A DNA stretch of 64,000 bases. Origin: Vreelandella olivaria (GTDB taxonomy: Bacteria > Pseudomonadota > Gammaproteobacteria > Pseudomonadales > Halomonadaceae). Below are positions 22,524 through 31,798 of the stretch, one piece after another. The notes under the pieces were generated by a model. The model ran no database searches and was not told the origin of the DNA. It saw only the letters and a list, made by a program, of their open reading frames with translations. The position numbers and the translations under genes were made by a program. Within the stretch, counting starts at the first letter, position 1; the number at the start of each line of letters is the position of its first letter. Location: contig AP019416.1 in NCBI GenBank assembly GCA_004295565.1, positions 2,356,001 to 2,420,000 on the forward strand, in the 5' to 3' direction.

Positions 22524-23641
22524 TTAAAAGGTTTCAAAACCAGCGTAACGGCGGCTATCTAATGCAGCGGGGCTCAGCGCCATGCGACGTAGGATATCCT
22601 CCCAGGCATTGGCGTTAATGTCGTTGTCGAGTACAGGGTGCGCGCTAATCAATTGTTCCCAGGCGGCGTCAGGGTTGTCGATAATCCAGTGGCTCGCCTG
22701 CTCAAGGGCAAGCACGAACCGAGACCAGGTATCGGCGCGGCGAACAAGCGTATCGCTATTGGCCAGCACTACCAGACCATCGCTACGGGGAATGTCCAAT
22801 TCATTGAAGCGAATGACGTGGGTGTTGATACCTTCAGTCGCCAGTTGCTGGGGAGGTAGTGGTAAAAACCATCGGCGACGGCGTCAATCTGGCCTTCGCG
22901 CATTGCACGAATGGGATCAAAATGCAGATTGGCGGGTGGGGTGAAATCATCGGTTTGTCGCACGGAGCGGGGTATTAAACGCGGAATGCTCAGGTCGCGA
23001 CCTTCACCGGTGGTATAACCGTAATGTAACCCCGCCAGGGTACTCTCTGTTTCCGCCTGTGCTTGACCTGCCACGATGACCGCTGATAGCGATGTTTCAA
23101 TGAGTGTCGCGATGCGTGTGATGGGCGCCCCGTTATGGACATACAGGTGAAGCAGGGGCTGGCGGGTTAACGCCAAATCGACTTCGCCTGCAGTTAATAG
23201 CTTGATGGCAATAGAGGGGTCGGCTGGAGATTGAATGTCTACCTCAAGCCCTTGAGCTGCGTACAACCCCCGCTCCTTGGCGATCACCAAAGCGGCATGT
23301 TGTGGGCTCAAGTACCAATCCAGCATAAGCGTGATGTGCTTGACCGGCGGCGGCTCTAGAGGTGGCGCTGGGGTCTGCGCCATGGTGGGCACTTCTTCGG
23401 CACTTTCGCTGTCAATGGGTCGCCAAAATGCTTCTGGCACCTCGACGTCAGTATCTAGCGTCAGCGGGGTGCTTTCTGAAGAGCTTCCTCCATCTTGCAG
23501 GGATTCTTCTTCTAGAGAGCTTTCTTCTTTAGCGCTTTCTTCGCTCTCTTCATTTGCGTAAATAACTGAATTAGAAAACAGTAAGGTAATGATGATACTC
23601 AACAGAATAGGGTGCCAACAGCGTGAGAGGCAACGCAACAT
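22524..23641 (-). CDS. NMT1/THI5-like periplasmic substrate-binding protein, one frame break
   Basis: ABC-type binding protein of the SsuA/THI5/NMT1 family (nitrate, sulfonate, thiamine precursors; substrate not assigned). A signal peptide (residues 10-28) is followed by an odd, very acidic Glu/Ser-rich linker of about 60 residues, then the domain start LMLDWYLSPQHAALVIAKERGLY. A break in the C run near 22852 splits off the last 90 residues. No permease or ATPase gene lies beside it. Confidence 0.85.
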
Positions 23642-23793
23642 AGTCAGTAACTCCAGAGGTCGTAGCGGCGAAGTGTAGCCGCCCGGGAAAGCTTCTGACC
23701 AGCCCCTTGAACATAAGAGGGCCCTGAGAAGAGACAGTAAATTCAACGGTTACATGCAATAATAGCGCTGTATTGATGTAGAGACGGAGAGTC

Positions 23794-25500
23794 ATGGACG
23801 CAATTTATACGTTCTTTTTTGGTAGGCGGTTCCTTATGGCCCTCAGTATTCTGGCCAGCCGCTTATCGTCGATGATGGGTGTCCCGCTGCTGCTGATCTT
23901 CCTTGGTTTAGGCATGCTGGCAGGCGAGGAGGGCGTGCTGGGCGTCGTGTTTGACGACTACTCCATGGCCTTTGCCATTGGCCACCTCGCGCTGGCCATG
24001 ATTTTGTTGGATGGTGGTTTACGTACCCGCTTAAAAACCTTCCGGGTAGGGTTCAAACCCGCGCTTTCCCTCGCGACCTTTGGTGTTTTTATCACCAGTG
24101 CCATTGTTGGCATTATCGCCATGTGGATTTTTTGACCTAACGATAGTGCAGGGCCTGCTGGTCGGTGCCATTGTAGGTTCTACCGATGCCGCTGCGGTTT
24201 TCTCCATGCTTAGCGGTCGCGGGGTTAATCTCAATGAGCGGGTGGGGGCGACGCTGGAGATCGAGTCGGGTACCAACGACCCGATGGCGATTTTCCTGAC
24301 CTTGATGCTGGTTGAACTGCTTGTCGGTGATATTGGCGGCCCTGTTGAAACTCTACTGTTTTCCTTTCCCAGTTTGGTATTGGTTTGATTATTGGCCTGG
24401 GCGGGGGCTGGTTGAGTGCCAAGCTGCTGCGCTGGCTCGATTTAGCCCCGGGCCTTTACGCCATGTTAGCGCTGGCGCTGGGGTTCAGCGTGTTCGGTTT
24501 AACCAGCGTGTTGGGCGGTAGCGGCTTCTTAGCGATTTACCTGGCCGGGCTGATGATTGGTAATCAGCCAGGACGTCACCTCAATTTTATTTTGCCTGTT
24601 CACGATGGCTTGGCGTGGTTAAGCCAAATCGGCCTGTTCCTGGTGCTTGGCCTGCTGGTTACGCCTAGTGAGCTGTGGGACGTGGCACTGCCCGCGGGTT
24701 TAGTGGCACTGGCGCTTATTTTTATCGCCCGCCCGCTGGCCGTGCTGATCACTATCAAGCCGTTCTTCAAGTTCCGCTGGCGGGAAACCTTCTTTATCGC
24801 CTGGGTAGGCTTGAGAGGGGCGGTGCCTATCGTACTGGCTATTTTCCCGGTTATTGGCGGGGTCGAAAACGCCTCGCTCTATTTTAACGTTGCCTTCGCT
24901 GTGGTCTTGATGTCGCTGCTGATCCAGGGCGGCTCGCTGACACTGATGGCCAAGTGGTTGAAGGTGGAGGTGCCGGTGGGTACCGTACCTAACCGACGTG
25001 GCCCGCTGGGCATATTGCCGGAAAATGACTTTGAGCTATTTGTGTACGGGGTCGAGAACCAGGATTTAGAGGACGTGCCCATCCGGCTGCTGCGTTTTCC
25101 TTCAGGGGCGCTGATCTCGGCGCTGTTCCGCGACCACACCATGCTGCACCCCAAGGGCAGCACACGCTTAAAGCTGGGCGATGTGATTTGTGTAATCGGC
25201 CGCTCAGAAGACTTGTACGCCCTTAACAGACTCTTCAATGGCGATGCCAAGCTCAAACAGGAGCGCGCCTTCTTCGGTACCTTTACCCTGGATGGCAGCG
25301 CGCAAATGCAGGACATCGCCCAAGCCTATGGTCTAACGCTCAGCCCCGGCGAGCAGAACATGACACTGGCGGAGTTTATTGCCCTGCGCGTGGGTGGACA
25401 CCCGGTGGTCGGGGACGACGTAGACTGGCACGGCATCCACTGGGTAGTCAGCGATATGGAAGGCGGAAAGATTACCCGCGTCGGGTTACGTTTGTACTAA
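23794..25500 (+). CDS. cvrA: potassium/proton antiporter CvrA (NhaP2 type), two frame breaks
   Basis: CPA1-family antiporter of about 569 residues, with twelve or so helices including [19 protein letters not shown] and [14 protein letters not shown], a cytoplasmic TrkA-C/RCK_C-like domain ([20 protein letters not shown]) and a C-terminal CorC-like region. Breaks lie in a T run near 24131 and near 24368. Works in K+ and volume balance, fitting a halophile. It ends 49 bases before tRNA-Ser. Confidence 0.9.
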
Positions 25501-25549
25501 AAGGCGTTGACTTCCAAGGAAAAGCTGTTAGTATACGCACCCATAAGCC

Positions 25550-25640
25550 GGAGGGATGGCAGAGCGGTTGAATGCACCGGTCTTGAAAACCGGCATAGGT
25601 TAATAGCCTATCCAGGGTTCGAATCCCTGTCCCTCCGCCA
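25550..25640 (+). tRNA. tRNA-Ser (anticodon TGA); prophage attachment site
   Basis: Cloverleaf with acceptor stem GGAGGGA/TCCCTCC, anticodon loop CTTGAAA (TGA), a long variable arm typical of serine tRNA, T loop GTTCGAATC and encoded CCA at 25638-25640. The integrase reading frame of the adjacent prophage ends inside its 3' part, so the att core most likely lies in the T arm/acceptor region. Confidence 0.95.
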
Positions 25641-26825
25641 CCTCGATACTAAAGCCCCTGATTCGTCAGGGGTTTTTTTCGTTCTAGGCTCTGCGTTTTT
25701 GCCTAGCAAGCCTTCTATTAAATGCACCGGTCTTTCATTGTGCTGGGATTGTGACAGAGGATGCTGCACAGCGTCCGCTGGTGTGCTCGCTACTGTGCGG
25801 TTACCTAGCTGATTTACCGCATCGCGGGCACGGTGGGGAGCCAGGTGGGCATACTTCTCAGTCATCTTGATAGTTGAGTGACCCAGCACCTCTTTCACGT
25901 CCAGTAGCGGTACGCCTTCACTGACCATCCAGCTTGCGCATGTATGACGTAAATCGTGGATCCGGAAGTTCCTTATCCGCGCTGTCTCACATGCTGAGTT
26001 GAAGCCCTGGCGAATACAGCCCAACCTTTCTCCATTGGTCTTCGCAAATACCCACTCGCTTTGAGGGCAGTTGTTGGCTACCCATACCCAACGTCGCTTT
26101 AGCGCGGCTATCGCTGCATCGTTTAGTGGAAGCGATCGCCGCTTGGCGCTCTTGGTGTCTTCACCTTCCAGGTGAAGTAGGGCATTATCAAAGTCAACGC
26201 GTGACCAACTCATCTTCAACAGTTCGTTCATTCGGGCGCCGGTGTTTAAGCCCAAAAGAATGAAGTCTGCTAGTCGCTCTCCGCTTCGCTGCGTTTTAGC
26301 TGCTGCAACTAACCGATCTGCCTCTGAGTGAGTGATCCACCTCACGCGTCCCTCTGGCTCCTTGAGCTTCCTGCCGCGAACAGGATTGCTCATGGGCCAC
26401 TCTAATTGCTCGATTGCGTGATTGATCATGGCACTCAAGATTGAAAGCTCCCGGTTGATCGTCGCTGGCTTTACGCCATCCGCTTGCCTAGCGGAAATAA
26501 AACCTCGCACATCCTTGCCTGTGAGCTCTTCCATGACCTGGTCAGGCCCAAAGTGATCATAGAGACGGCCTACACGCCGCTGAATATCAGCAAAGGTTCG
26601 CTTCTGCTGGCTAGCTAAAAGAAATTCACTGGCCACATCGGCAAAACCATGGGTAGGAAGTCTTCCCCAGGCATCCTGCTGATACATCTCTGATCGCCAC
26701 TTTGCTTCCAGGGCCTTTGCTTCCCGGTAGTCTACCGTCCCAGTAGAGCGTCTAACCGGCGCACCGCCTCCCGGCGGGGAGATGTGTGTCCACCAATACG
26801 GTGAACCTGTACGTTTATGGGGCAT
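25608..26825 (-). CDS. int: phage integrase (tyrosine recombinase)
   Basis: 405 residues, intact. An Arm/SAM-like N-terminal part is followed by the catalytic domain with the first Arg in LNTGARMNELL, HDLRHTCASW (H-x-x-R), the following His in LGHSTI, and Tyr in MTEKYAHLAPH. The last residues (RWRRDRDSNPG) are encoded by the antisense of the tRNA-Ser 3' end, so the gene stop depends on the att sequence. Overlaps the excisionase-like gene by about 94 bases. Confidence 0.95.
   Translation of the reverse strand: MPHKRTGSPYWWTHISPPGGGAPVRRSTGTVDYREAKALEAKWRSEMYQQDAWGRLPTHGFADVASEFLLASQQKRTFADIQRRVGRLYDHFGPDQVMEELTGKDVRGFISARQADGVKPATINRELSILSAMINHAIEQLEWPMSNPVRGRKLKEPEGRVRWITHSEADRLVAAAKTQRSGERLADFILLGLNTGARMNELLKMSWSRVDFDNALLHLEGEDTKSAKRRSLPLNDAAIAALKRRWVWVANNCPQSEWVFAKTNGERLGCIRQGFNSACETARIRNFRIHDLRHTCASWMVSEGVPLLDVKEVLGHSTIKMTEKYAHLAPHRARDAVNQLGNRTVASTPADAVQHPLSQSQHNERPVHLIEGLLGKNAEPRTKKTPDESGALVSRWRRDRDSNPG
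25655..25679 (+). terminator. terminator after tRNA-Ser
   Basis: Stem CCCCTG/CAGGGG (25655-25660 with 25667-25672) followed by seven T. It lies inside the antisense 3' end of the integrase gene. Confidence 0.8.
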
Positions 26826-27040
26826 GGTGTTTCTCCTTGTACCACGCCGGGCGCATTGTTAGTTTGCGTCTCGGCGCAGCCGGCGTCTAGCCTTTGCCGT
26901 AATCGTTCTGCGTGGATCATTCGGCGCTTACCTAGCCAGACGACCGGTAGAGTGCCGTCATCCATCCAGCGATACACGGTCGCGACGGACACGCTGAGCG
27001 CTTTGGAAGCCTCTTTAGGGGTGTAGGTAAGCACGTCCAT
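26732..27040 (-). CDS. MerR-like/AlpA-type excisionase
   Basis: 102 residues, with an N-terminal helix-turn-helix (TPKEASKALSVSVATVYRWM) in the DNA-binding excisionase style, then a charged tail. ATG 27040 follows GGAGATTG. Its 3' end overlaps int, the normal place for a directionality factor. The C-terminal part lies opposite the int start and may be shorter in reality. Confidence 0.75.
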   Translation of the reverse strand: MDVLTYTPKEASKALSVSVATVYRWMDDGTLPVVWLGKRRMIHAERLRQRLDAGCAETQTNNAPGVVQGETPCPINVQVHRIGGHTSPRREAVRRLDALLGR

Positions 27041-27041
27041 A

Positions 27042-27556
27042 TCAATCTCCCGTATAACGTTGGCCGCCAGGGCCCCAACCTTGACCATCCCGCCATTCAC
27101 GCTCCTGGCGAGCGGTGCTTTCCTCAATTGCCCGCTGGCGCTGCTGGTCGATGAGGGCTTGCACCTCAGGGTTCTGGGCGATGCGTCGCAGATTCAGCAG
27201 TTCCTCCTGCTGGCGCTTAATGATGCCGGTGGCCACCGTGGCCAATTCCCAGCAATCGGTGGGTGTTTCGCCGTCATCACGCACTTTTCCCAGGCCATAA
27301 CAGCCGCCACAGGGCTTATCGCGATTGCCTTTGATCTGGTCGTGACCTGCACCCAGGCAAATAGGGCAGTCGTCCGGTGCAAGCGCTCGCCACTGGCTTT
27401 CCCATTCCTGCAAATTGGTAATGCTATCGATGCCTTTATCTAGGTCGCGATAGAGCACCAACCACTTTCCTTCCAAGTCCGTTCCAGCACCTTGGTGCTG
27501 GGCGATCTCTGATAGCGACCACCCCTATTTCGGTGTGTGTGGGTGGGGTGAGTCAT
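27042..27556 (-). CDS. phage protein with DnaJ-like CxxCxGxG zinc motifs, one frame break
   Basis: About 172 residues after correcting the G run near 27524. Two cysteine pairs, CPICLGAG and CGGCYGLG, are separated by about 14 residues as in a DnaJ-type zinc finger; the C-terminus is helical and Gln/Arg-rich. ATG 27556 overlaps the stop of a 20-codon reading frame (ATGA). Function unknown; possibly a DNA- or chaperone-binding accessory protein. Confidence 0.6.
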
Positions 27557-27615
27557 TGGTGGCTCTCGATGTATTGCGTTAACTTTTCAGCTGTATAAAG
27601 ATGATCCCTGCTCAT
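27553..27615 (-). CDS. tiny coupled reading frame (20 residues)
   Basis: ATG 27615 overlaps the stop of the ParB-like gene and its TGA overlaps the start of the next gene, both as ATGA. The sequence begins MSRDHLYTAEKLTQYI. Perfect coupling at both ends suggests it is translated, but at this length it may only serve to relay ribosomes. Confidence 0.4.
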   Translation of the reverse strand: MSRDHLYTAEKLTQYIESHQ

Positions 27616-28031
27616 GCGCCTATCTCCATGCGAGGCTCCAGCTCGGTAACGATCTCACCGGTTTCGACGTAGTAATGAGGGCAGTCCGTCAGGTTATTGA
27701 TCAGGAAGGCTTCTTGCTGGCGCGGCGACATCTTGCCCAAGTGTCGTAAGAACTTAGCGCCTGGAACTCGAAAAACCGGTTCAACACCGCGTAGCTTTGC
27801 GGCCGCGTAGTTGTGGTGGCCGTCGATGATCATCCGGTAGCGTTTGCCCCGCAGCTCACATTCATGAATGCGTACTATAAAGACGCTGAATTGATCGGCT
27901 TTACGCTGAACGGTTGCCTCATCCAGGTAGCGCTGGCAGCTGATGAGCGGCGGGGCCTTTGGCCCACGTAGCACATCAAGCATGTTGGCCAGCCGCTGCG
28001 GCTCATGGCCGTGTTTCATTGCCAAGTTCAC
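27612..28031 (-). CDS. ParB/Srx-like domain protein
   Basis: 139 residues. The centre has VRIHECELRGKRYRMIIDGH followed by HNYAAAKLRG, matching the ParB N-terminal/sulfiredoxin-like fold motif (usually IDGHHRYxAA). In phages such small ParB-like proteins act as nucleases or regulators; no HTH part follows here. GTG start at 28031 overlaps the upstream stop. Confidence 0.65.
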   Translation of the reverse strand: MNLAMKHGHEPQRLANMLDVLRGPKAPPLISCQRYLDEATVQRKADQFSVFIVRIHECELRGKRYRMIIDGHHNYAAAKLRGVEPVFRVPGAKFLRHLGKMSPRQQEAFLINNLTDCPHYYVETGEIVTELEPRMEIGA

Positions 28032-28291
28032 TGCCCGCTCCCTAAGGCTGGAAGCCCTTCCTCATCAATCAGCTCGCCGACGGGCATGAAGTTACTACCT
28101 GGTGCACGCTTGAGCAGCTTGAGCCTTTCGTTTTCGGCGCGTGCGCTATCCACTAATTGCGCGGATACATCGCTAACGGCTTTGGCTCGCTGGATTTCTT
28201 CCTTCAACGCATCGCCCTTGATGCTCTCATCACCCAAGCGCTCAAGCTGGGCAAATAGGTGGTTGCGTAGATCGTCGATTTTGTTCTTCAT
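28028..28291 (-). CDS. small helical phage protein
   Basis: 87 residues, strongly helical with a coiled-coil-like first half (LRNHLFAQLERLGDESI) and many charged residues. No recognised family. ATG 28291 overlaps the HNH gene stop as ATGA. Confidence 0.6.
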   Translation of the reverse strand: MKNKIDDLRNHLFAQLERLGDESIKGDALKEEIQRAKAVSDVSAQLVDSARAENERLKLLKRAPGSNFMPVGELIDEEGLPALGSGQ

Positions 28292-28730
28292 GCCTGCTTG
28301 CTCCTGCTGTTGATTTTGCGGTTCAGGGCGCCGCGCAGCTGCACTATCTGAGGCAACGGCTCGGGTAGGTTGAGGTAGCTGTTGCGGCGCATTAACTCGG
28401 CGCGGCTGATTAGCTCCAGGTTGGCTGGCGCGAAGTTGCGCTTATCGCCATCGCGGAATATCACAGCGTGGCCTTTTGGTACCGGCCGCCCGTTGTGCTT
28501 TTCCCACTCAATGTGGCTGACCGCTACCCAGTCCCGGGGGGGTATCCGGTGTCGGTCATCTTGCGTTCCAGATAGCCGTCTTTCGTTACGCGCTCACTGC
28601 CGATCGGCAGCCACGTTGCTGGTTTGTGGCCTTTCTGAAAGCGGGTGTGCTCGCTACCCGGCGGGCTGAAATTCGTGCCTTTATTCCAGGGCACCAAGCC
28701 AGGTTTAAAGCAGCCCGGATTCTTAGCCAT
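28288..28730 (-). CDS. HNH-type endonuclease, one frame break
   Basis: About 147 residues. The N-terminal FKPGLVPWNKGTNF and RFQKGHKPATWLPIGSERV are the NUMOD-like stretch often preceding phage HNH domains. After restoring one C in the seven-C run near 28535-28541, the frame continues through HIEWEKHNGRPVPKGHAVIF and NFAPANLELISRAEL, the HNH core. Early-operon position; homing or packaging-related nuclease. Confidence 0.75.
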
Positions 28731-28748
28731 GTGGGCTTCTGACTTACG

Positions 28749-28904
28749 CTAGCCATATTTACTTGCCTGGTTTTGAATGCTGGATTCGCTGCGTCGAAAC
28801 ATTCTGCCAAGCGTGATGTTGTCGGTATCTGGATAGTTCCTTTCCAGCGCGGCTAGATCTTCCGGAGACCAAGGCTTGCCGTTGTTGGCGAGGTAGTCAG
28901 TCAT
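28749..28904 (-). CDS. 51-residue DNA-binding-like protein
   Basis: Reads MTDYLANNGKPWSPEDLAAL ... and ends QNQASKYG. WSPEDLAALERNYPDTDNI resembles small Myb/SANT-like or GcrA-like helix-turn-helix phage proteins. ATG 28904 overlaps the end of the upstream gene by eight bases. Not otherwise identified. Confidence 0.6.
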   Translation of the reverse strand: MTDYLANNGKPWSPEDLAALERNYPDTDNITLGRMFRRSESSIQNQASKYG

Positions 28905-29586
28905 AGATGGCCTCTTCAATATCTGAGGCGGTAAGCGTGTAGGGCTGGGTATTCAACACTTGATAAAAGTCGGGTTCGCAATAGGTGGCAGCCCACCCCT
29001 CGATGAGCGTTTGCAGAACTTGAATTTGTGGCTCGCTGGCGCTGGGATAGTCTTCAGCCACTTCGCCTGCATCGTCTTCGGCTTGCAGTTGCATGTTTTC
29101 AATCACCAGCTCATCAAGGTTGGTGGTGAAGTCGGTGGCTTGCGCATGGCGCTTGGTACCGAAATAAACCGTATCGCCCGCTTGCAGCTGGCGCTCCTCG
29201 ATCAGCTCCTGCAGATCGTCATGGTTGAATGTTTCGTCATTGGTCGACCATAGGATGTCAGGCGTTGTTGTCGCTTCGCTGGCGGCCTTCTCGGCGCGCT
29301 CTAGGGCGTCATACTGCGCAGCCAGAAGAGCCATAGCCTTTTCGATGTTACGTTTGGGATCGCTGCTGGGCTTAAACCAGGCATCGTCCCAGGGCCAAAA
29401 GGCGGGTGGCTGGCCATCTAGAGCTGACTTTCCACCTTGCAGCACATCTTCTGCGATGCAGGCATAGCAGGCCGCTGCCGCTGCTAATTGTCCCTGCGTG
29501 TAGCAGTCGTCATGTGCGGCAGTGAAACCCTCTACATTGATTTGGCGAAGACGTTCTTCCAGGGCTTTGATGATCGCTTTTGACAT
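28897..29586 (-). CDS. hypothetical phage protein, 229 residues
   Basis: The middle has the recurring phage-accessory pattern AAAAACYA ... PPAFWPWDDAWFKPSSDPKRN ... EKAMALLAAQYDALERAE, seen in many early phage proteins of unknown function; the C-terminal half is acidic. Intact; starts one base after the HTH gene stop. Confidence 0.7.
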   Translation of the reverse strand: MSKAIIKALEERLRQINVEGFTAAHDDCYTQGQLAAAAACYACIAEDVLQGGKSALDGQPPAFWPWDDAWFKPSSDPKRNIEKAMALLAAQYDALERAEKAASEATTTPDILWSTNDETFNHDDLQELIEERQLQAGDTVYFGTKRHAQATDFTTNLDELVIENMQLQAEDDAGEVAEDYPSASEPQIQVLQTLIEGWAATYCEPDFYQVLNTQPYTLTASDIEEAIYD

Positions 29587-29587
29587 G

Positions 29588-29856
29588 TCAGTTACCTCCT
29601 AGCTGCTTAAACGGGCGTGACAAGGCGTTCATGCTGGTTAAGATGATTGCCTTTCTTCGCTCTGCGGCTTCGTGCGCTTTCGCGTTCAGCTCAGCGAGGT
29701 GCGCTTGCATATCCACTTGCTCAACGAGCGCCTCCCACGTTTGCCCTCGCTATAACGGCGGGAAATGGTCGAGACATGTACGCCGTGGCGTTTTGCTAGC
29801 TCGCTCAACGTTACCCGCTCGCCGGTGGCGGGATCTTTCGTATATATCGCGCTCAT
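29588..29856 (-). CDS. small helix-turn-helix protein, one frame break
   Basis: About 89 residues once one A is restored near 29742. The N-terminal helix-turn-helix LSELAKRHGVHVSTISRRYS is followed by a helical tail ending SRPFKQLGGN. ATG 29856 overlaps the stop of the 32-residue gene as ATGA. Probably a transcription or replication accessory protein. Confidence 0.55.
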
Positions 29857-29951
29857 GACGGCACCTCGCTGTCCTCGTTATTTTCGCCGGCGCCGCTCTC
29901 TGCTGGCGCTGGCGTTTTGAATATCCGGTCAAACTGTTCGTCAAAATTCAT
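29853..29951 (-). CDS. 32-residue acidic peptide gene
   Basis: Reads MNFDEQFDRIFKTPAPAESG and ends SEVPS; acidic. Coupled by ATGA to the next gene. Supported mainly by this overlap and the dense operon packing. Confidence 0.4.
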   Translation of the reverse strand: MNFDEQFDRIFKTPAPAESGAGENNEDSEVPS

Positions 29952-29960
29952 AGCGGGCCT

Positions 29961-30272
29961 CTACATGCCGCCAATGGCGCGCTGGGCGTCTTCGGCGGGG
30001 TAGTTGGGGTTGTGATAGCAAAACTCCGAGCGGATCCGATGAGGGAAGTGGTAGCCATCGCAGTAGCATGTCTGGTACCGCCAGCCGCGCCGATCCGCCC
30101 ACTTGTCGATGCGCAGCGTGTCGAACTCCCCACAGCTTTTGCAGCGAATGCGGCGTAAATACTCAGCGGGGTGCTTGGCTTTTACCTGACGGGCACCGCA
30201 CGATCGGCACCGGCAGTGGCGGCGGCGATTGCCGACGATGATTCGCTGGCCAAGCCGGTTGAGCATGTACAT
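29961..30272 (-). CDS. phage zinc-ribbon protein
   Basis: 103 residues with Cys pairs CRCRSCG and CKSCGE and further Cys in YQTCYCDGYHFPHR, suggesting one or two zinc-binding modules rich in Arg, as in DNA-binding phage proteins. ATG 30272 is preferred to an upstream TTG because GAGGGG precedes it. Confidence 0.6.
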   Translation of the reverse strand: MYMLNRLGQRIIVGNRRRHCRCRSCGARQVKAKHPAEYLRRIRCKSCGEFDTLRIDKWADRRGWRYQTCYCDGYHFPHRIRSEFCYHNPNYPAEDAQRAIGGM

Positions 30273-30283
30273 ACGCCAGCCCC

Positions 30284-30607
30284 TCAAAACTGAACCAGCT
30301 GCTGAAACGGCACCGTGTCGGGCATGGCCAGCTGTGCCGGTGAGGTGGCCTCGGTTTCCAACGCGGGAGCAGCTGGGCGCATGCCTGGACAGCTTTCCTC
30401 GGCAATCCCTTTGTAGTCCGGCTGACCGGTGCGCTGTTCCAGCGGCACACCGTGGGCTTCTTCGGAGGCCCAGATCGCGGCATCCGTGCAGTAGCTAACC
30501 AGCCAGTCGGATTGCTCCTCCGCCTCGCCTTGGGATAGCTGGCCCAGGACGGTGACCGCTAGGATCATAAAGGCCACCCAAACGGCTTTGGTGGCTTGGC
30601 AGCTCAT
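30284..30607 (-). CDS. small exported or membrane-anchored phage protein
   Basis: 107 residues with a hydrophobic N-terminal segment (residues 7-22, KAVWVAFMILAVTVLGQ) as signal or anchor, then a soluble part with a few Cys. Start overlaps the preceding gene stop as ATGA. Unknown role. Confidence 0.55.
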   Translation of the reverse strand: MSCQATKAVWVAFMILAVTVLGQLSQGEAEEQSDWLVSYCTDAAIWASEEAHGVPLEQRTGQPDYKGIAEESCPGMRPAAPALETEATSPAQLAMPDTVPFQQLVQF

Positions 30608-30933
30608 GAAACACCGCCTTGGCTGCCATTCAGCAAGCTTCTGAGGTGATCGCAGATTTCGATAAGTGCCGGGTCTTTGCCGTAAAAGCAGTCAAAACGG
30701 CGATGGCTTACGTGCTGTGCGCTATGAGCGGCCAGCCAGGTATGACAAAAGATGCCGTGCTGGGTGGTTTCGAGCAGGACGGCGTAATGCCCTTGCAGAT
30801 TGATAGCCACCGCCAGCATTTGGCAGTCAGCAATTAACGCCAGGAACTCCCTGGGTAGGCCGTTGCTTTCGAACATCTTGCGGGTGGGGCATCGATAAAC
30901 GTAGAGATCTTCATGAGTACACGCTCCCCACAT
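30604..30933 (-). CDS. hypothetical phage protein, 109 residues
   Basis: Body reads YRCPTRKMFESNGLPREFLA ... LLETTQHGIFCHTWLAAHSA and ends LLNGSQGGVS. ATG 30933 lies within the 3' end of the LuxR-type gene. Compact alpha/beta-looking, not recognised. Confidence 0.55.
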   Translation of the reverse strand: MWGACTHEDLYVYRCPTRKMFESNGLPREFLALIADCQMLAVAINLQGHYAVLLETTQHGIFCHTWLAAHSAQHVSHRRFDCFYGKDPALIEICDHLRSLLNGSQGGVS

Positions 30934-31295
30934 CACGGCGTGAAACAGTACGGCTGGCGCTAACCTGCTGGCGCGTGCGAGCCGGAGGGCGGTTACGCAT
31001 GGCTTCGGTATCGGGATTGATGCCGCTAACAACCAGGGCGATAAGAAGGGGAGCGATCCAGCCGCGGCGCATAGCTTCGGCAACGGCGCCAGCCGCTTTA
31101 TAGACGCCCAGCTTGTGATAGCCCTTTTGAGACTGCCGCGCACGGTTTGGGGTGAGCGGCCCGTGGCCTGGCAATCTCTTTGTAGGTGTGGCCCGCGGCT
31201 AGCAGCATCATGTCGACTGCTTCGGTACGGGTTAGGCCCAGGCTGCCGCGTTCTGTGTTTATTTGTGCTTGCCAGTTGCCTTGTGTGATTTGCAT
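30911..31295 (-). CDS. LuxR-type helix-turn-helix protein, first gene of left early operon, two frame breaks
   Basis: About 127 residues after restoring one G near 31168 and one A near 31130. The GerE/LuxR-like helix-turn-helix reads LTRTEAVDMMLLAAGHTYKE then ATGRSPQTVRGSLKKGYHKL; a hydrophobic stretch (APLLIALVVSGI) follows. ATG 31295 lies directly downstream of the repressor-operator-like sites at 31309-31372, so it should be repressor-controlled, as lambda left-operon genes are. Confidence 0.65.
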
Positions 31296-31308
31296 GTTGA
31301 CTCTCCGC

Positions 31309-31372
31309 AATGCGTTAACTTATGAGCAAATTATGCGAAAGCTCATAATAAACGTCAATGCGAAAGCTCATA
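31309..31372 (-). promoter_or_regulatory. left operator cluster, two good and one weak site
   Basis: Sites fit the dyad TATGCG-N4-CTCATA: 31332-31347 (TATGCGAAAGCTCATA), 31357-31372 (AATGCGAAAGCTCATA), and a weaker 31309-31324 (AATGCGTTAACTTATG). Spacing is 23 and 25 bases between centres. They match the three sites between repressor and cro. Confidence 0.7.
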
Positions 31373-31428
31373 TTTTTATGAGAACACAAAAACCACCTCG
31401 ATGGGCGACGATCATTGAGAGGGATCCA

Positions 31429-31460
31429 ATAAAAAACCCGCCTTTCGGCGGGTTCTTTTA
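31429..31460. terminator. bidirectional terminator ending the immunity operon
   Basis: Stem AACCCGCC/GGCGGGTT (31435-31442 with 31447-31454), preceded by A6 and followed by a T-rich run, so it can work in both directions. It closes the repressor-ATPase-STAS operon on the minus strand. Confidence 0.8.
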
Positions 31461-31476
31461 TTAATCGGTTATTTTC

Positions 31477-31764
31477 TTATGCGGCGCTGGCGGGCATCCT
31501 ATTCTGGATAGCCTGACCGATTGAGCGAGCAACGGCTGGGCAGGCGCCTTTAATTTTCAGGTTTGCTTTGAGTGCTTGGGGCCCGTAACGCTGGGTATAG
31601 ACACCAAAGAGCTCGTCAGCATAAGAACCAGACAATGAGATTACCTCGTTGTAATCAAGGATCACCGTCTCGTTTTGCTGGGTCAGAGCTTCGATACGAG
31701 AACGCTCCTGGGCGGCTGTGATACGGTTAGCCAAGGAGCCTTTATATTTCAGTGTATTAGGCAT
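31477..31764 (-). CDS. STAS-like DUF4325 protein
   Basis: 95 residues, intact. The DUF4325 pattern is visible: NETVILDYNEVISLSGSYAD then ELFG, i.e. strand, conserved Asp, then a Ser/Gly-rich loop before helix LFGVYTQRYGPQAL. This family is a STAS-like fold usually found with GHKL ATPases, as SpoIIAA is with SpoIIAB. ATG 31764 follows TAGGAGC. Third and last gene of the operon begun by the repressor. Confidence 0.75.
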   Translation of the reverse strand: MPNTLKYKGSLANRITAAQERSRIEALTQQNETVILDYNEVISLSGSYADELFGVYTQRYGPQALKANLKIKGACPAVARSIGQAIQNRMPASAA

Positions 31765-31798
31765 GTTTAATGCTCCTAGAGTAGGGCGGCTTGGCGAG

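Noticed and set aside
1423-24388. Reading split core genes as decaying pseudogenes
   Set aside because: Breaks are single bases, mostly in homopolymers; motifs on both sides are intact and the same pattern affects unrelated genes throughout.
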